From Burkholderiaceae bacterium (GTDB taxonomy: Bacteria; Pseudomonadota; Gammaproteobacteria; Burkholderiales; Burkholderiaceae_E), in contig JAMLIN010000009.1 in assembly GCA_023954135.1 (NCBI GenBank), positions 50,524-114,523 of the forward strand: DNA of 64,000 nt. Direction: 5' to 3'. This document shows positions 8,362 through 16,538 of this stretch, piece after piece (the first letter of the stretch is position 1; every line of letters begins with the position of its first letter). Both the position numbers and the translations under genes were made by a program. Under the pieces are notes generated by a model. It did no database searches and had not been told where the DNA came from. It saw nothing but the letters and a program-made list of their open reading frames with translations.

Positions 8362-8464
8362 GGCATCTCCTTGCATCCGGGAAGAAAAACGGTAAGGGAT
8401 TTGCATGCACAGATCAAGATGAGCCAGAGCAAATGTTCGTAGAGATTTTCCTTCACTGTACGTT

Positions 8465-9499
8465 TCAACCTGTAGGCCGTCGAAACGGGATACCTGACGG
8501 ATTAACCTCCAGATAAACCGGGCGCAATTGGCTGCGCCCCTGCTCCGCCATCCAACCGTCTATCGGACCGACCATCGAACGCACAAGATACCGCACTGTA
8601 TCGGCTTCCCATTCGTCGTCTAAGCCTGGCCCCAGATTGATGCACAGCCGATCCTGTGTTGTTCGAAAAGCAACATTATCTGCTTCCCCCTTAAGGCGAA
8701 ACCGCAAATACCGCTTTAGCTTGTCGGACCCGGCTTGCACATGTAGTCGGTGTTTCTCTACAGAATTGATATTATACGGATTATACCTCGCGATCAATCG
8801 CCATTCGCGCTCTTCCCCAAACCCCTCGTGCTTGAACACCGGGGCAATCCATCCGAAGTAGTCGCTACGAATATAGTGCGCCACAGCCTGATAGCCTTTC
8901 GAGCCGAGTTGAGATCCCTGATGCGGATTCCTCATTTCCTCGATCTCCGCCTCTTGGATTCTCGCAACAACGTGGGCCACAAACGCACGCGCGATCGCCA
9001 GCTGTTCGTCGGCCTTGTATATGCACGGCACGAGTTCAAAACCCTGTGATCTAGCAGCGGACTCAAGCGCACCAGCATGCACTCCAAGCGCGTAACCCCC
9101 TTGAGGGCAATATGCACGCCATTGGGAAAGCAAATTGCCGTTCTCACTCCATGAAGCGACAAACGTAGCGGAACGGCTCATCGCGATACCCCCCAATGCC
9201 ACGTCACGGATCATGTTCAATATATCGAGCGGCGCAAGTCTGGCGTCGACAGCTGGTTTACGTGGCGTCGATTCGATCTGTCTTTGCTGTGCATCTATCG
9301 CCGCCCGAAACACCTCCATGGCCAGCAAACATTCCTTAGCGTCATTCAGATCCGGAACATGTCCACACCAAATCTCTTGGTCCTTCAATATAGAAGCCAA
9401 GGCCATAGGGTTTGTATAATGGTAAAGATGCGAAGGCCTGTCTTTGCGGCGTGCCTCGATGTACTGCGCCAAGACCGGGAGTTCGTCCTCGAGCCTCAT
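8465..9499 (-). CDS. DUF2971 domain protein
   Basis: A 344-residue protein of the DUF2971 family, whose biochemical activity is not established; members are often found near defence genes. Conserved marks are the N-terminal LYHYTNPMALASIL, IWCGHVPDLNDAKE (family LND-x-E), SWSENGNLLSQWRAY and the late EREWRLIA. Codon choice and base composition are clearly more AT-rich than in the core genes of the window, a sign of transfer. It stands 186 bases from the HEPN-like gene upstream on the same strand and could have its own promoter. Confidence 0.75.
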   Translation of the reverse strand: MRLEDELPVLAQYIEARRKDRPSHLYHYTNPMALASILKDQEIWCGHVPDLNDAKECLLAMEVFRAAIDAQQRQIESTPRKPAVDARLAPLDILNMIRDVALGGIAMSRSATFVASWSENGNLLSQWRAYCPQGGYALGVHAGALESAARSQGFELVPCIYKADEQLAIARAFVAHVVARIQEAEIEEMRNPHQGSQLGSKGYQAVAHYIRSDYFGWIAPVFKHEGFGEEREWRLIARYNPYNINSVEKHRLHVQAGSDKLKRYLRFRLKGEADNVAFRTTQDRLCINLGPGLDDEWEADTVRYLVRSMVGPIDGWMAEQGRSQLRPVYLEVNPSGIPFRRPTG

Positions 9500-9685
9500 C
9501 TCTTATTCACCTGTAGCAGACACCATTTTGATAAAACATCCTCACCAAGGACGCTAAGCGTCGGTATTTACCAGGATGTAGATCCGGCAACCCACCATTC
9601 CGCTGCAAATCCTCGACGACCAGGCCACCCGCGCCCGGTTCAATCTTCAACGCCCGTGATGCGCAAAGGTTGCACCACGCGAAGA

Positions 9686-10267
9686 TCAGATAGCTCGTGC
9701 GGCCGCATCCAATACCCTTCCGTACTCAAGGAAACGATCCTTGCGAGTCTCAATCGCCGTTTCAAGCAACTTCTGGTGAATACCCATCGGTGGAAGCCAC
9801 TCCAAAAACTCGCCCGGTTGGCCAGCCTCTTCCCAATTCTTCCTCCAGTCGCTCAGGCGAATCTTTACTGGTTTGTCCTTGAAATGCACCAATCGATCCC
9901 GCAGTTCGATCTCGCCCTTTAGCCACGCCGGGGGCGTCGCTGCGCCGAACCGTTTGCTCGCCTGTTTCAGCTTCTCAAGCGTTCCATCTCGCTTTACGTG
10001 ATCCCAAAGCCCGTCAAGCGCGTCGGGCATCACTTGCTCCGCAAGCTGGAATCGCCTCAGTCGATTGGCGAAGCTTTCGACCATCAACGCCCCCCAGATC
10101 ACCACCTGAACATGCGCCATCATCAGGTGAACGGGGTCCGCTGACTGCTCGATCTGTGTCTCAATAGCTTCCAGCTCGCGGAAGTAATGAAACTCCATGT
10201 TGATGTGCAACTCGTGCTGCACATCCCCTGACGCGCGAGTCAGCTTTGTCCAACTGGATCGCTTCAC
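9686..10267 (-). CDS. HEPN-like protein of unknown function
   Basis: A 193-residue, largely helical protein with no confident family match. It contains ELRDRLVHFKD, in which R123-x4-H128 fits the HEPN ribonuclease signature R-x4-6-H. An upstream helix (VESFANRLRRF) is compatible with that fold. HEPN proteins are frequent toxins or effectors in defence islands. This gene begins 44 bases after hsdR on the same strand, so it may be cotranscribed with the restriction system. The assignment rests on one short motif and position and could be wrong. Confidence 0.55.
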   Translation of the reverse strand: MKRSSWTKLTRASGDVQHELHINMEFHYFRELEAIETQIEQSADPVHLMMAHVQVVIWGALMVESFANRLRRFQLAEQVMPDALDGLWDHVKRDGTLEKLKQASKRFGAATPPAWLKGEIELRDRLVHFKDKPVKIRLSDWRKNWEEAGQPGEFLEWLPPMGIHQKLLETAIETRKDRFLEYGRVLDAAARAI

Positions 10268-10311
10268 GGCCTACCCGCCGCGGCCTTGGGAATGCTCATG
10301 CGGTGTCCTGC

Positions 10312-12624
10312 CTAGTCCGAATAAAGGTGCTTCTGGAAACCAACGAAGACGCGGCGGACCTGATCGGGTCTGCCGAGTTCGGCAAAGGCGTCGGGCAGGG
10401 CGCGGTACTTGAGGCGCAGCAGCGGTGACAGCTTCTCCTGGTCCAGCTCGTCAACGCCTTGCCTGACGTACTGCGCGAGAACGAAGTCGATGAAAGCCTG
10501 CTGCTTGTCGGTCAGCCCCTGCGTGGCCGCTGCCTTCGCCGCGTGGGCACGCTGCTCGCGGGTCCTAGGCTCGGTGGCAAAGGCCACGTAGGCCAGCACG
10601 TCGAAGAGGTCGCTCTGCTCAGCCTCGATGATCGCCTGCATCTCGGCCAGTGGTTCCCGCCCGAAGCCCCGATCCGCGAGCTGGGCGAGGAGCGTCTTGC
10701 GTGTTTCCGGGTCGCTCCAGATCCGGCGAAGCTCGTCTTCGTCCTTGAAGAATTCGGGCAGCACGCCGAAGAGGACTTCGAGGAACTGCGCGGCAGAGAG
10801 CGGTCGGCCATCCGCCCCCCAGAAGGTGGTTGCCGTCATGCTCTGGATCGCGCGCGCCTTGCCGTCCGCCAGCTTGACTCTGGTCCTGGGCGCGGGCGGC
10901 GGCTCCATCGCGGTCAGCGGCTCGGGTGTACCTGATGGCCCCGACGGGCCCGGCGGCATCGCGCGCGGCGGCTCGGGCTCCACCGGCTCGCCATCCCACT
11001 CCGGATCGCTGAAGTGGTGATGCGCCTTCACGAAGTCGTGGATGGTGAAGTAGTCCTTGCCATCGTACAGGCGCGTTCCACGCCCGATGATCTGCTTGAA
11101 CTCGACCATCGAGCTGACGGGTCGCATCAGCACGATGTTGCGCACGTTGCGGGCGTCGACCCCGGTGGACAGCTTCTGCGAGGTGGTGAGGATGGTCGGG
11201 ATGGTCTTCTCGTTGTCCTGGAAGTCGCGCAGGAACTGGTCGCCGATGGCCCCGTCGTCCGCCGTCACGCGCACGCAGTAGTTCGGATCGGCGCCGGCTT
11301 TCACCTGGTTGATCAGGTCGCGCACCATTAGCGCATGCTCCTGCGTGGCGCAGAAGACCAGGGTCTTTTCGCGCTGGTCGATCATACCCATGAGGAGCTT
11401 GACGCGGTATTCCTCGCGCTCCCGGATGACGATCACGCGGTTGAAATCGGCCTCGACGTAGCGTTTGCCAGGCACGACCTCGCCCTCGACGACGGCGTCG
11501 TCGGGCGTGTAAGTGTAGTCGTCCAGCGTGGTGGCGATCTGCCGCACCTTGAAGGGCGTGAGATAGCCGTCGTTGATGCCTTCCTTCAGCGAGTAGGTGT
11601 AGACCGGCTCGCCAAAGTAGGCGTAGGTGTCGGCATTGGTCTTGCGCCTGGGCGTGGCGGTCAGGCCAAGATGAACCGCCGGGGCGAAGTAGTCCAGGAT
11701 CGCCCGCCACTGACCTTCGTCGTTCGCGCCACCCCGGTGGCATTCGTCGATGACGATGAAGTCGAAGAAATCCGCCGGGTACTCGCCGAAATGCGGCGAT
11801 CCGCCGGGACCGCTCATGAAGGTCTGGAAGATGGTGAAGAAGATGCTGCCGTTCTTGGGCACGCGGCCCTTCTTCCGGATTTCCTCCGGCGAGATGCGCA
11901 CCAGCGCATCGTCGGGGAAGGCCGTGAAGGCGTTGTACGCCTGATCGGCGAGGATGTTGCGATCGGCAAGGAAGAGAATGCGCGGACGGCGCGATGGCTC
12001 GCCCCCGGTCTTCCAGTCGGTGAGGTTCCAGCGGCTGTGAAAGAGCTTCCAGGCGATCTGAAAGGCAATGGCCGTCTTGCCGGTGCCGGTGGCCAGCGTC
12101 AGCAGAATGCGGTCGCGCCCGTTGGCGATGGCTTCCAGCACGCGGCGGATGGCGATTTCCTGGTAGTAGCGGCTCTCCCACGCGCCACCCTTGTCTTCGA
12201 AGGCAACGGCGGCGAAGCGCTCGCGCCAGGCATTGGCCTCGGCATAGGTTCTGGCCCATAGCTCTTCCGGGCTGGGGAAGGCGGCAACGTCGCCCTCCGC
12301 GCCGCTTGCCATGTCCACGCCATAGATCTTCTGGCCGTTGGTGGCGTACGCAAAGCGCACCGCCAGCCTGGTCGCGTACTGCTTGGCCTGCCCCAGCCCT
12401 TCGGTATGGGGCTTGCCCCAGGCCTTGGCCTCGATCACCGCCAGCTTGGTGTTGCGGTAGATCAGCACGTAGTCGGCGATGTCGGCCCTGGCACGCTGGC
12501 CGCGCCCCTGCAGGCGGCCGGGCGCGATGACTTCACGCCGGATACGGCTACCCTCGACCACGCCCCAGCCCGCCACCTGCAAGGCGGGGTCGATGTGCTC
12601 GGCGCGGGTTTCGGCTTCGTTCAT
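10312..12624 (-). CDS. hsdR: Type I restriction enzyme, R subunit (HsdR)
   Basis: Motor and nuclease subunit of a type I restriction-modification complex. The 770 residues read as an N-terminal nuclease (D51, E65-A-K67), an SF2 translocase with Walker A ATGTGKT (168-174) and Walker B DECHR, helicase motifs GLTATPRRK and QIIGRGTRLYDG, a proline-rich linker (about residues 550-590) and an EcoEI_R-type C-terminal domain that docks on HsdM. All key catalytic residues are present, so it should be active. Its ATG lies inside the stop codon of the upstream PIN toxin gene (ATGA), so its translation is probably coupled to the toxin-antitoxin pair. Confidence 0.95.
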   Translation of the reverse strand: MNEAETRAEHIDPALQVAGWGVVEGSRIRREVIAPGRLQGRGQRARADIADYVLIYRNTKLAVIEAKAWGKPHTEGLGQAKQYATRLAVRFAYATNGQKIYGVDMASGAEGDVAAFPSPEELWARTYAEANAWRERFAAVAFEDKGGAWESRYYQEIAIRRVLEAIANGRDRILLTLATGTGKTAIAFQIAWKLFHSRWNLTDWKTGGEPSRRPRILFLADRNILADQAYNAFTAFPDDALVRISPEEIRKKGRVPKNGSIFFTIFQTFMSGPGGSPHFGEYPADFFDFIVIDECHRGGANDEGQWRAILDYFAPAVHLGLTATPRRKTNADTYAYFGEPVYTYSLKEGINDGYLTPFKVRQIATTLDDYTYTPDDAVVEGEVVPGKRYVEADFNRVIVIREREEYRVKLLMGMIDQREKTLVFCATQEHALMVRDLINQVKAGADPNYCVRVTADDGAIGDQFLRDFQDNEKTIPTILTTSQKLSTGVDARNVRNIVLMRPVSSMVEFKQIIGRGTRLYDGKDYFTIHDFVKAHHHFSDPEWDGEPVEPEPPRAMPPGPSGPSGTPEPLTAMEPPPAPRTRVKLADGKARAIQSMTATTFWGADGRPLSAAQFLEVLFGVLPEFFKDEDELRRIWSDPETRKTLLAQLADRGFGREPLAEMQAIIEAEQSDLFDVLAYVAFATEPRTREQRAHAAKAAATQGLTDKQQAFIDFVLAQYVRQGVDELDQEKLSPLLRLKYRALPDAFAELGRPDQVRRVFVGFQKHLYSD

Positions 12625-13085
12625 GGTGTCAGGCCCGCAGGGATCTGGAATGCGAGCAGGGCCAGGGCATCGGCTGGCGAAAGAACCTCAACGCCTTCGG
12701 CACGCAGGGTGTCGGCCAACACCAGCAAATCCTTGTCGCCCGTCACCAGCCATGAGGGCTGCACCACCAGTGCTGCATGGATGAACTTGTCGTCGGCCGG
12801 ATCGCGGCACAGCCTGCGCTCACCAATCGCTTGCGGCACAGTTACCTGCTGCGCGACCCCGACGATGTCGTCCAGCAAAGCGTTGCGCTGCTCGATCGAA
12901 ACGTAGCGGTCGAACCTGGGATGCCAGAAACGATCCCTGAGCTCGTCGAACGTCGCCTGCGTAAAAGCGGGGCGGGAGTTGCGCACTACCTGTCGGGTCA
13001 ACTCGGCCGGCGCCCCGGTTCGGCTGATCAGGCCGCTGATCCACACGTTGGTGTCAATGACGACGCTGAAGGCGGGCGAAAGCAC
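12621..13085 (-). CDS. PIN-domain toxin inside the hsd operon
   Basis: Putative toxin-associated PIN-domain ribonuclease, 154 residues. Acidic residues for metal binding are visible: D in VVIDTNVW near the N terminus, E in TFDELRDRF, D in CRDPADDKFIHAA and D in VTGDKDLL. It follows a Phd-type antitoxin by six bases. Its stop overlaps the hsdR start. PIN toxins of this group cleave RNA; the target is unknown. A Phd-type antitoxin paired with a PIN toxin is a less usual but known combination. Confidence 0.85.
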   Translation of the reverse strand: MLSPAFSVVIDTNVWISGLISRTGAPAELTRQVVRNSRPAFTQATFDELRDRFWHPRFDRYVSIEQRNALLDDIVGVAQQVTVPQAIGERRLCRDPADDKFIHAALVVQPSWLVTGDKDLLVLADTLRAEGVEVLSPADALALLAFQIPAGLTP

Positions 13086-13091
13086 GCCGAA

Positions 13092-13343
13092 TCAGCTTTC
13101 GTCGGCCAGCAGTTCTTCCAGCTTTTCGGGCGTCAGCCCAGCCCGCTCGGCTGCCAACGCTGTCTCTTCCATGGTGCGGAGCAGCCGGTCGGCATAGAAC
13201 TGGCGCATCGCCTCGTAGTCCTGCGCGCTGACCATCACGCCCACCAACCGGTTGTGCTTTAGCACACCCACCGGCGAGCGTTGCGCGCGCTCGATCAACT
13301 CTCCGAACCGGGTCTTGGCTTCATTGGCCGTGACGGTTTGCAT
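13092..13343 (-). CDS. Phd/YefM-type antitoxin inside the hsd operon
   Basis: An 83-residue Phd/YefM antitoxin: TVTANEAKTRFGELIERAQRSPVGVLKHNRLVGVMVSA is the DNA-binding half, and the acidic C terminus (LTPEKLEELLADES) should bind the PIN toxin. AGAGGT lies about seven bases before the ATG. Just upstream is a sigma-70-like promoter with an inverted repeat in its spacer, so this pair can be expressed and autoregulated apart from hsdM and hsdS. Confidence 0.87.
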   Translation of the reverse strand: MQTVTANEAKTRFGELIERAQRSPVGVLKHNRLVGVMVSAQDYEAMRQFYADRLLRTMEETALAAERAGLTPEKLEELLADES

Positions 13344-13373
13344 GGGGTGTACCTCTGCCGACTGATATCGGGC

Positions 13374-13402
13374 AATTTAAACGAATCGTTCGATTTGGTC
13401 AA
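13374..13402 (-). promoter_or_regulatory. Internal promoter and operator of the hsd-embedded toxin-antitoxin pair
   Basis: In the 65-base gap after hsdS, minus-strand TTGACC (13402-13397) stands 17 bases before TAAATT (13379-13374). The spacer holds the inverted repeat AATCG-AA-CGATT (13395-13384), placed where a bound Phd-type repressor would block the promoter. This promoter would drive the antitoxin, PIN toxin and hsdR. The sequence is seen; activity is inferred. Confidence 0.65.
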
Positions 13403-13408
13403 ATCGCA

Positions 13409-14545
13409 TCATAGCTTGCCGCTGAAGGCCTGGTGAAGAAGGGATTTCTTGAGTTCGTCGAGGGCCGCCAGTTTGCGGGCGGCAGCCTCGCCAAGGCTGT
13501 GGGTCATCGCCCCTAGCGCTTCGATCCTGGCTACGGCCTCGTATTGCGTCGCAAGAGGCGGCAGTGGTACCGCAATCTCGGCAAGCATCCCCTGGTTCAA
13601 GCTCTTGATACTCATCTTGTTCTTCCCCGCGTCAATCAGCTTACGACGCACCGCACGCGATCTAAGGCAGTGACAGACGTAAGTTGGAGCCGCTTTGGCG
13701 CGGTCGATCCTGATCCGGATCGTGAAACCGGAGTGCGCAACGGGCGCCGCCAAGCTTCCCACGACCATGCAGCGGCCAATCAACTCCGGATTGCCATTGG
13801 AACGAACCGTGAGGATGTCTCCCTCGGAAATCGCGTCGACTGGACTCAGATCACCATCCAGCGTGACCGTCTCCAAATGGTCCAACGGCACCCAGAAGTG
13901 ATTCTGGAAGTCCTTTACGCCGATGATCTGCACTGAGCGACCCTTGCTCCGCTTGGTGAAGTTGGCACCGTTGCGGAAGGTGGCCAAATCTCCCAGTCGG
14001 ATGGAAGGCGGACCGCCCGCGTGGTACGCGAAGATCGCGTCATGCTGTTGATCGAAGATTTCGCTCGCGCTCAAGAGGTTCTTCTCGGTATTGGCCCTGG
14101 CCGTGGCGATGGCTTCGAAAGCTTCGTCAAGGATGGCGACGATGCGACGCTGTTCGGGGAGAGCCGGCACCTTTACCGGTAGCGCATAAACTTCGTCGCG
14201 GTTAATGCCCGGCTTGACCCCGTTTGCCAAGCCACGAAGGTTTAGCGTTGTGAGCATGTAGTAAAGAAACCGCCGGTCATGTCGCGCGCGATCAAACTCA
14301 ACGAAGTAGGTAACGTCAAGCGGCCAAAACTTCATCTCTGTCAGCGTGACTTCGCCAGCAGACCCCTTTCTGCCAACGATGATGCTCGGTCTGTCGCAAT
14401 AGAAATTATTCGTTCGGGTCCTTTCTCCATTGGCACCGTACACTGGATAGAGCCCATTCGGATCACGGCTTTCCGGTGCAAGTGGTTTGCCATACTCAAG
14501 CCGAATCAATTCACCGAGCGTTACGCTCTCCCAGTCGGACCTCAC
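13409..14545 (-). CDS. hsdS: Type I restriction-modification specificity subunit (HsdS)
   Basis: Determines the DNA sequence recognised by both the methylase and the nuclease complex. The 378 residues contain two target-recognition domains: the first in the N-terminal half (VTLGELIRLEYGKPL to LPVKVPALPEQRRIV), the second after a helical spacer (IRLGDLATFRNGANF to EIAVPLPPLATQYEAV). Each ends in a coiled-coil conserved region; the last is LDELKKSLLHQAFSGKL. The ATG overlaps the hsdM stop by four bases. The bipartite target sequence cannot be inferred by eye. Confidence 0.95.
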   Translation of the reverse strand: MRSDWESVTLGELIRLEYGKPLAPESRDPNGLYPVYGANGERTRTNNFYCDRPSIIVGRKGSAGEVTLTEMKFWPLDVTYFVEFDRARHDRRFLYYMLTTLNLRGLANGVKPGINRDEVYALPVKVPALPEQRRIVAILDEAFEAIATARANTEKNLLSASEIFDQQHDAIFAYHAGGPPSIRLGDLATFRNGANFTKRSKGRSVQIIGVKDFQNHFWVPLDHLETVTLDGDLSPVDAISEGDILTVRSNGNPELIGRCMVVGSLAAPVAHSGFTIRIRIDRAKAAPTYVCHCLRSRAVRRKLIDAGKNKMSIKSLNQGMLAEIAVPLPPLATQYEAVARIEALGAMTHSLGEAAARKLAALDELKKSLLHQAFSGKL

Positions 14546-15999
14546 GCGATTAACTCTCGGATTGCGACCAGGGCATCAGCGCTTTCGGAATCCAGCGCCG
14601 CAATCTCATCCAGGATTTCCTGCGGACTGCGCAGCATGACCTCATTGCCGCCGTTGGGGTTCTTGACCGACAAATCGTATCTGGCCGTGTCGATGGCGCT
14701 TGCGTCCAGTGACCAGCTTTTCGCCGAATCGGCGAAGCTGGCCTGCAGTGCCACGAACTCGGCCAGGTCGTCGTCGTTGAGCGGGTTGGTCTTGCCGAGA
14801 TTGCGGCCGGGGTCGAGCTGGTAGTACCAGACCTTGTGCGTGGGCGCACCCTTCTTGAAGAACAGGACCACGGTCTTGACGCCGGCACCCTGGAAAGTGC
14901 CGCCGGGGCAGTCCAGCACGGTGTGCAGATTGCAGCTTTCCAGCAGCAGCTTGCGGATGCTGACCGAGGCATTGTCGGTATTGCTGAGGAAGGTGTTCTT
15001 GATGACGATGGCGGCGCGGCCACCGGCCTTCAGGCGCTTGATGAAGTGTTGCAGGAAAAGGAAGGCCGTCTCCCCGGTCTTGATCGGGAAGTTCTGCTGT
15101 ACCTCCTTGCGCTCCTTGCCCCCGAAGGGCGGGTTGGCGAGGATGACGTCGAAACGGTCCTTGTCCTGAATGTCGGCCAGGTTCTCGGCCAGCGTGTTGG
15201 TGTGGACCACGTTTGGGGCCTCGATGCCGTGCAGGATCATGTTCATGATCGCAATCACGTAGGCAAGGCTCTTCTTCTCCTTGCCGTAGAAGGTTCGCTC
15301 CTGCAGCGTCTTCAGGTCGGCGGTGGTGAGGTCCGGCTGGCTGGAAAGGTAGTCGAAGGCCTCGCACAGAAACCCCGCCGAGCCGCAGGCGCCGTCGTAG
15401 ATGTGCTCGCCGATCTTGGGCCGGGTCACCTTGATCATGGCGCGGATCAGCGGGCGGGGCGTGTAGTACTCGCCGCCGTTGCGGCCCGCGTTGCCCATGT
15501 TCCGGATCTTGGCTTCGTAGAGGTGCGACAGCTCGTGCTTCTCGGACTGGGAGCGGAAGTGCAGCTCGTCCACCTGCTCGATCACGTCGCGCAGGGTGTA
15601 GCCACTCTGGATCTTGCTCTTGATCTCGCTGAAGACTTCGCCGATCTTGTATTCGATGGTATTGGGGCCGCTGGCGCGCGCCTTGAACCCCGCGAGGTAC
15701 GGAAAGAGCTTGCCGTTCACGAAGTCGCGCAGGTCGTCGCCGGTCTTGGCGACGTTGTGGTCGAGCTTGCCGTTCGCGCCCCTGGGCGCGGCCCAGCTTG
15801 ACCAGCGATAGTGTTCATCAAGGATGAAGCGGTAGGTCTTGCCCGCCAACTCGGCCTCGGCGGCCTTGTCGGCCTCCAGGTCGTCCAGGTACTTGAGGAA
15901 CAGCAACCACGAGCTTTGCTCGGTGTAGTCCAGTTCGCTGGTGCAGCCGGCGTCCTTGTGCAGGATGTCGTCGATGTTCTTGAAGGTTTGCTCGAACAC
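14542..15999 (-). CDS. hsdM: Type I restriction-modification methyltransferase (HsdM)
   Basis: N6-adenine methyltransferase subunit that modifies host sites with HsdS. The 485-residue product has an N-terminal helical HsdM domain (TFKNIDDILHKDAGCT...), the AdoMet-binding motif DGACGSAGFL and the catalytic NPPF in DVILANPPFGGKE. The GTG start is chosen because homology begins there and a purine-rich GGGGAGAGAG lies just upstream; the frame stays open 66 codons further with no homology. It is the first gene of the hsd operon. Confidence 0.95.
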   Translation of the reverse strand: MFEQTFKNIDDILHKDAGCTSELDYTEQSSWLLFLKYLDDLEADKAAEAELAGKTYRFILDEHYRWSSWAAPRGANGKLDHNVAKTGDDLRDFVNGKLFPYLAGFKARASGPNTIEYKIGEVFSEIKSKIQSGYTLRDVIEQVDELHFRSQSEKHELSHLYEAKIRNMGNAGRNGGEYYTPRPLIRAMIKVTRPKIGEHIYDGACGSAGFLCEAFDYLSSQPDLTTADLKTLQERTFYGKEKKSLAYVIAIMNMILHGIEAPNVVHTNTLAENLADIQDKDRFDVILANPPFGGKERKEVQQNFPIKTGETAFLFLQHFIKRLKAGGRAAIVIKNTFLSNTDNASVSIRKLLLESCNLHTVLDCPGGTFQGAGVKTVVLFFKKGAPTHKVWYYQLDPGRNLGKTNPLNDDDLAEFVALQASFADSAKSWSLDASAIDTARYDLSVKNPNGGNEVMLRSPQEILDEIAALDSESADALVAIRELIA

Positions 16000-16221
16000 G
16001 GTTTCTCTCTCCCCTCGCCATTTCCCGTATGCCCGAGGGCGAATCAATGAACTATCGACGATCATCGCATGCGACGGGATCCGCACGGCCGGTGGGTTCT
16101 CCTTCAAAATCCGTGACTTCCGGGATTGCCCCCGCGCCGGTATCATCGCCCAGGCACCCGCCACCGTCCCGTCAGACCCAACCCCATGCCGCGGCACGGG
16201 GCCTCTTCGTCCATCCGCCCC

Positions 16222-16536
16222 ATGAACAAGACCCTGCGCAAGCGCATCGCCATCACGGTCCCGGTCGTCGCCGTCATGCCGGTGCTGCTCTTCGCAAGCC
16301 TGCCGATCCGGGACTGGTCGGTCGGGCTCGGCGTGGCGATGGTCTGCGCCATGTGCGTATTCGGCCTGTACTCCGTCTGGACGAGCCCGGCGATGTCGCC
16401 CGAAGACGAGGAGGAGGAAAAGCTCGGCCCGCTGTCGTTTCGCTGGACGGGAATCCGGCAGGACCTCCGGGGTCGAAGCCTCTTTCGCCGAACCAGGGCA
16501 CCCGGGACAAGCCGAAACTCCGGCCGACCTGACTGA
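16222..16536 (+). CDS. Small two-TM membrane protein, unknown
   Basis: A 104-residue predicted protein. It has a basic N terminus (MNKTLRKR), two adjacent hydrophobic segments (about residues 10-27 and 33-53), an acidic patch (PEDEEEEK) and a basic tail. The start is the first ATG after which the hydrophobic segments make sense; an upstream in-frame ATG would add 32 residues. It ends two bases before the metallophosphoesterase start, which supports a real cotranscribed gene. No family recognised. Confidence 0.5.
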   Translation: MNKTLRKRIAITVPVVAVMPVLLFASLPIRDWSVGLGVAMVCAMCVFGLYSVWTSPAMSPEDEEEEKLGPLSFRWTGIRQDLRGRSLFRRTRAPGTSRNSGRPD

Positions 16537-16538
16537 CC

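Noticed and set aside
16000..16197. N-terminal extension of HsdM to an upstream ATG
   Set aside because: The 66 extra residues have no HsdM homology and the GTG has a purine-rich ribosome site just before it.
7978..16221. A direct repeat of the tRNA-Asn 3' end as an att site near 16 kb
   Set aside because: Searched by eye around hsdM and the small membrane protein; no match to the T arm or acceptor end was found, and no integrase gene is present.
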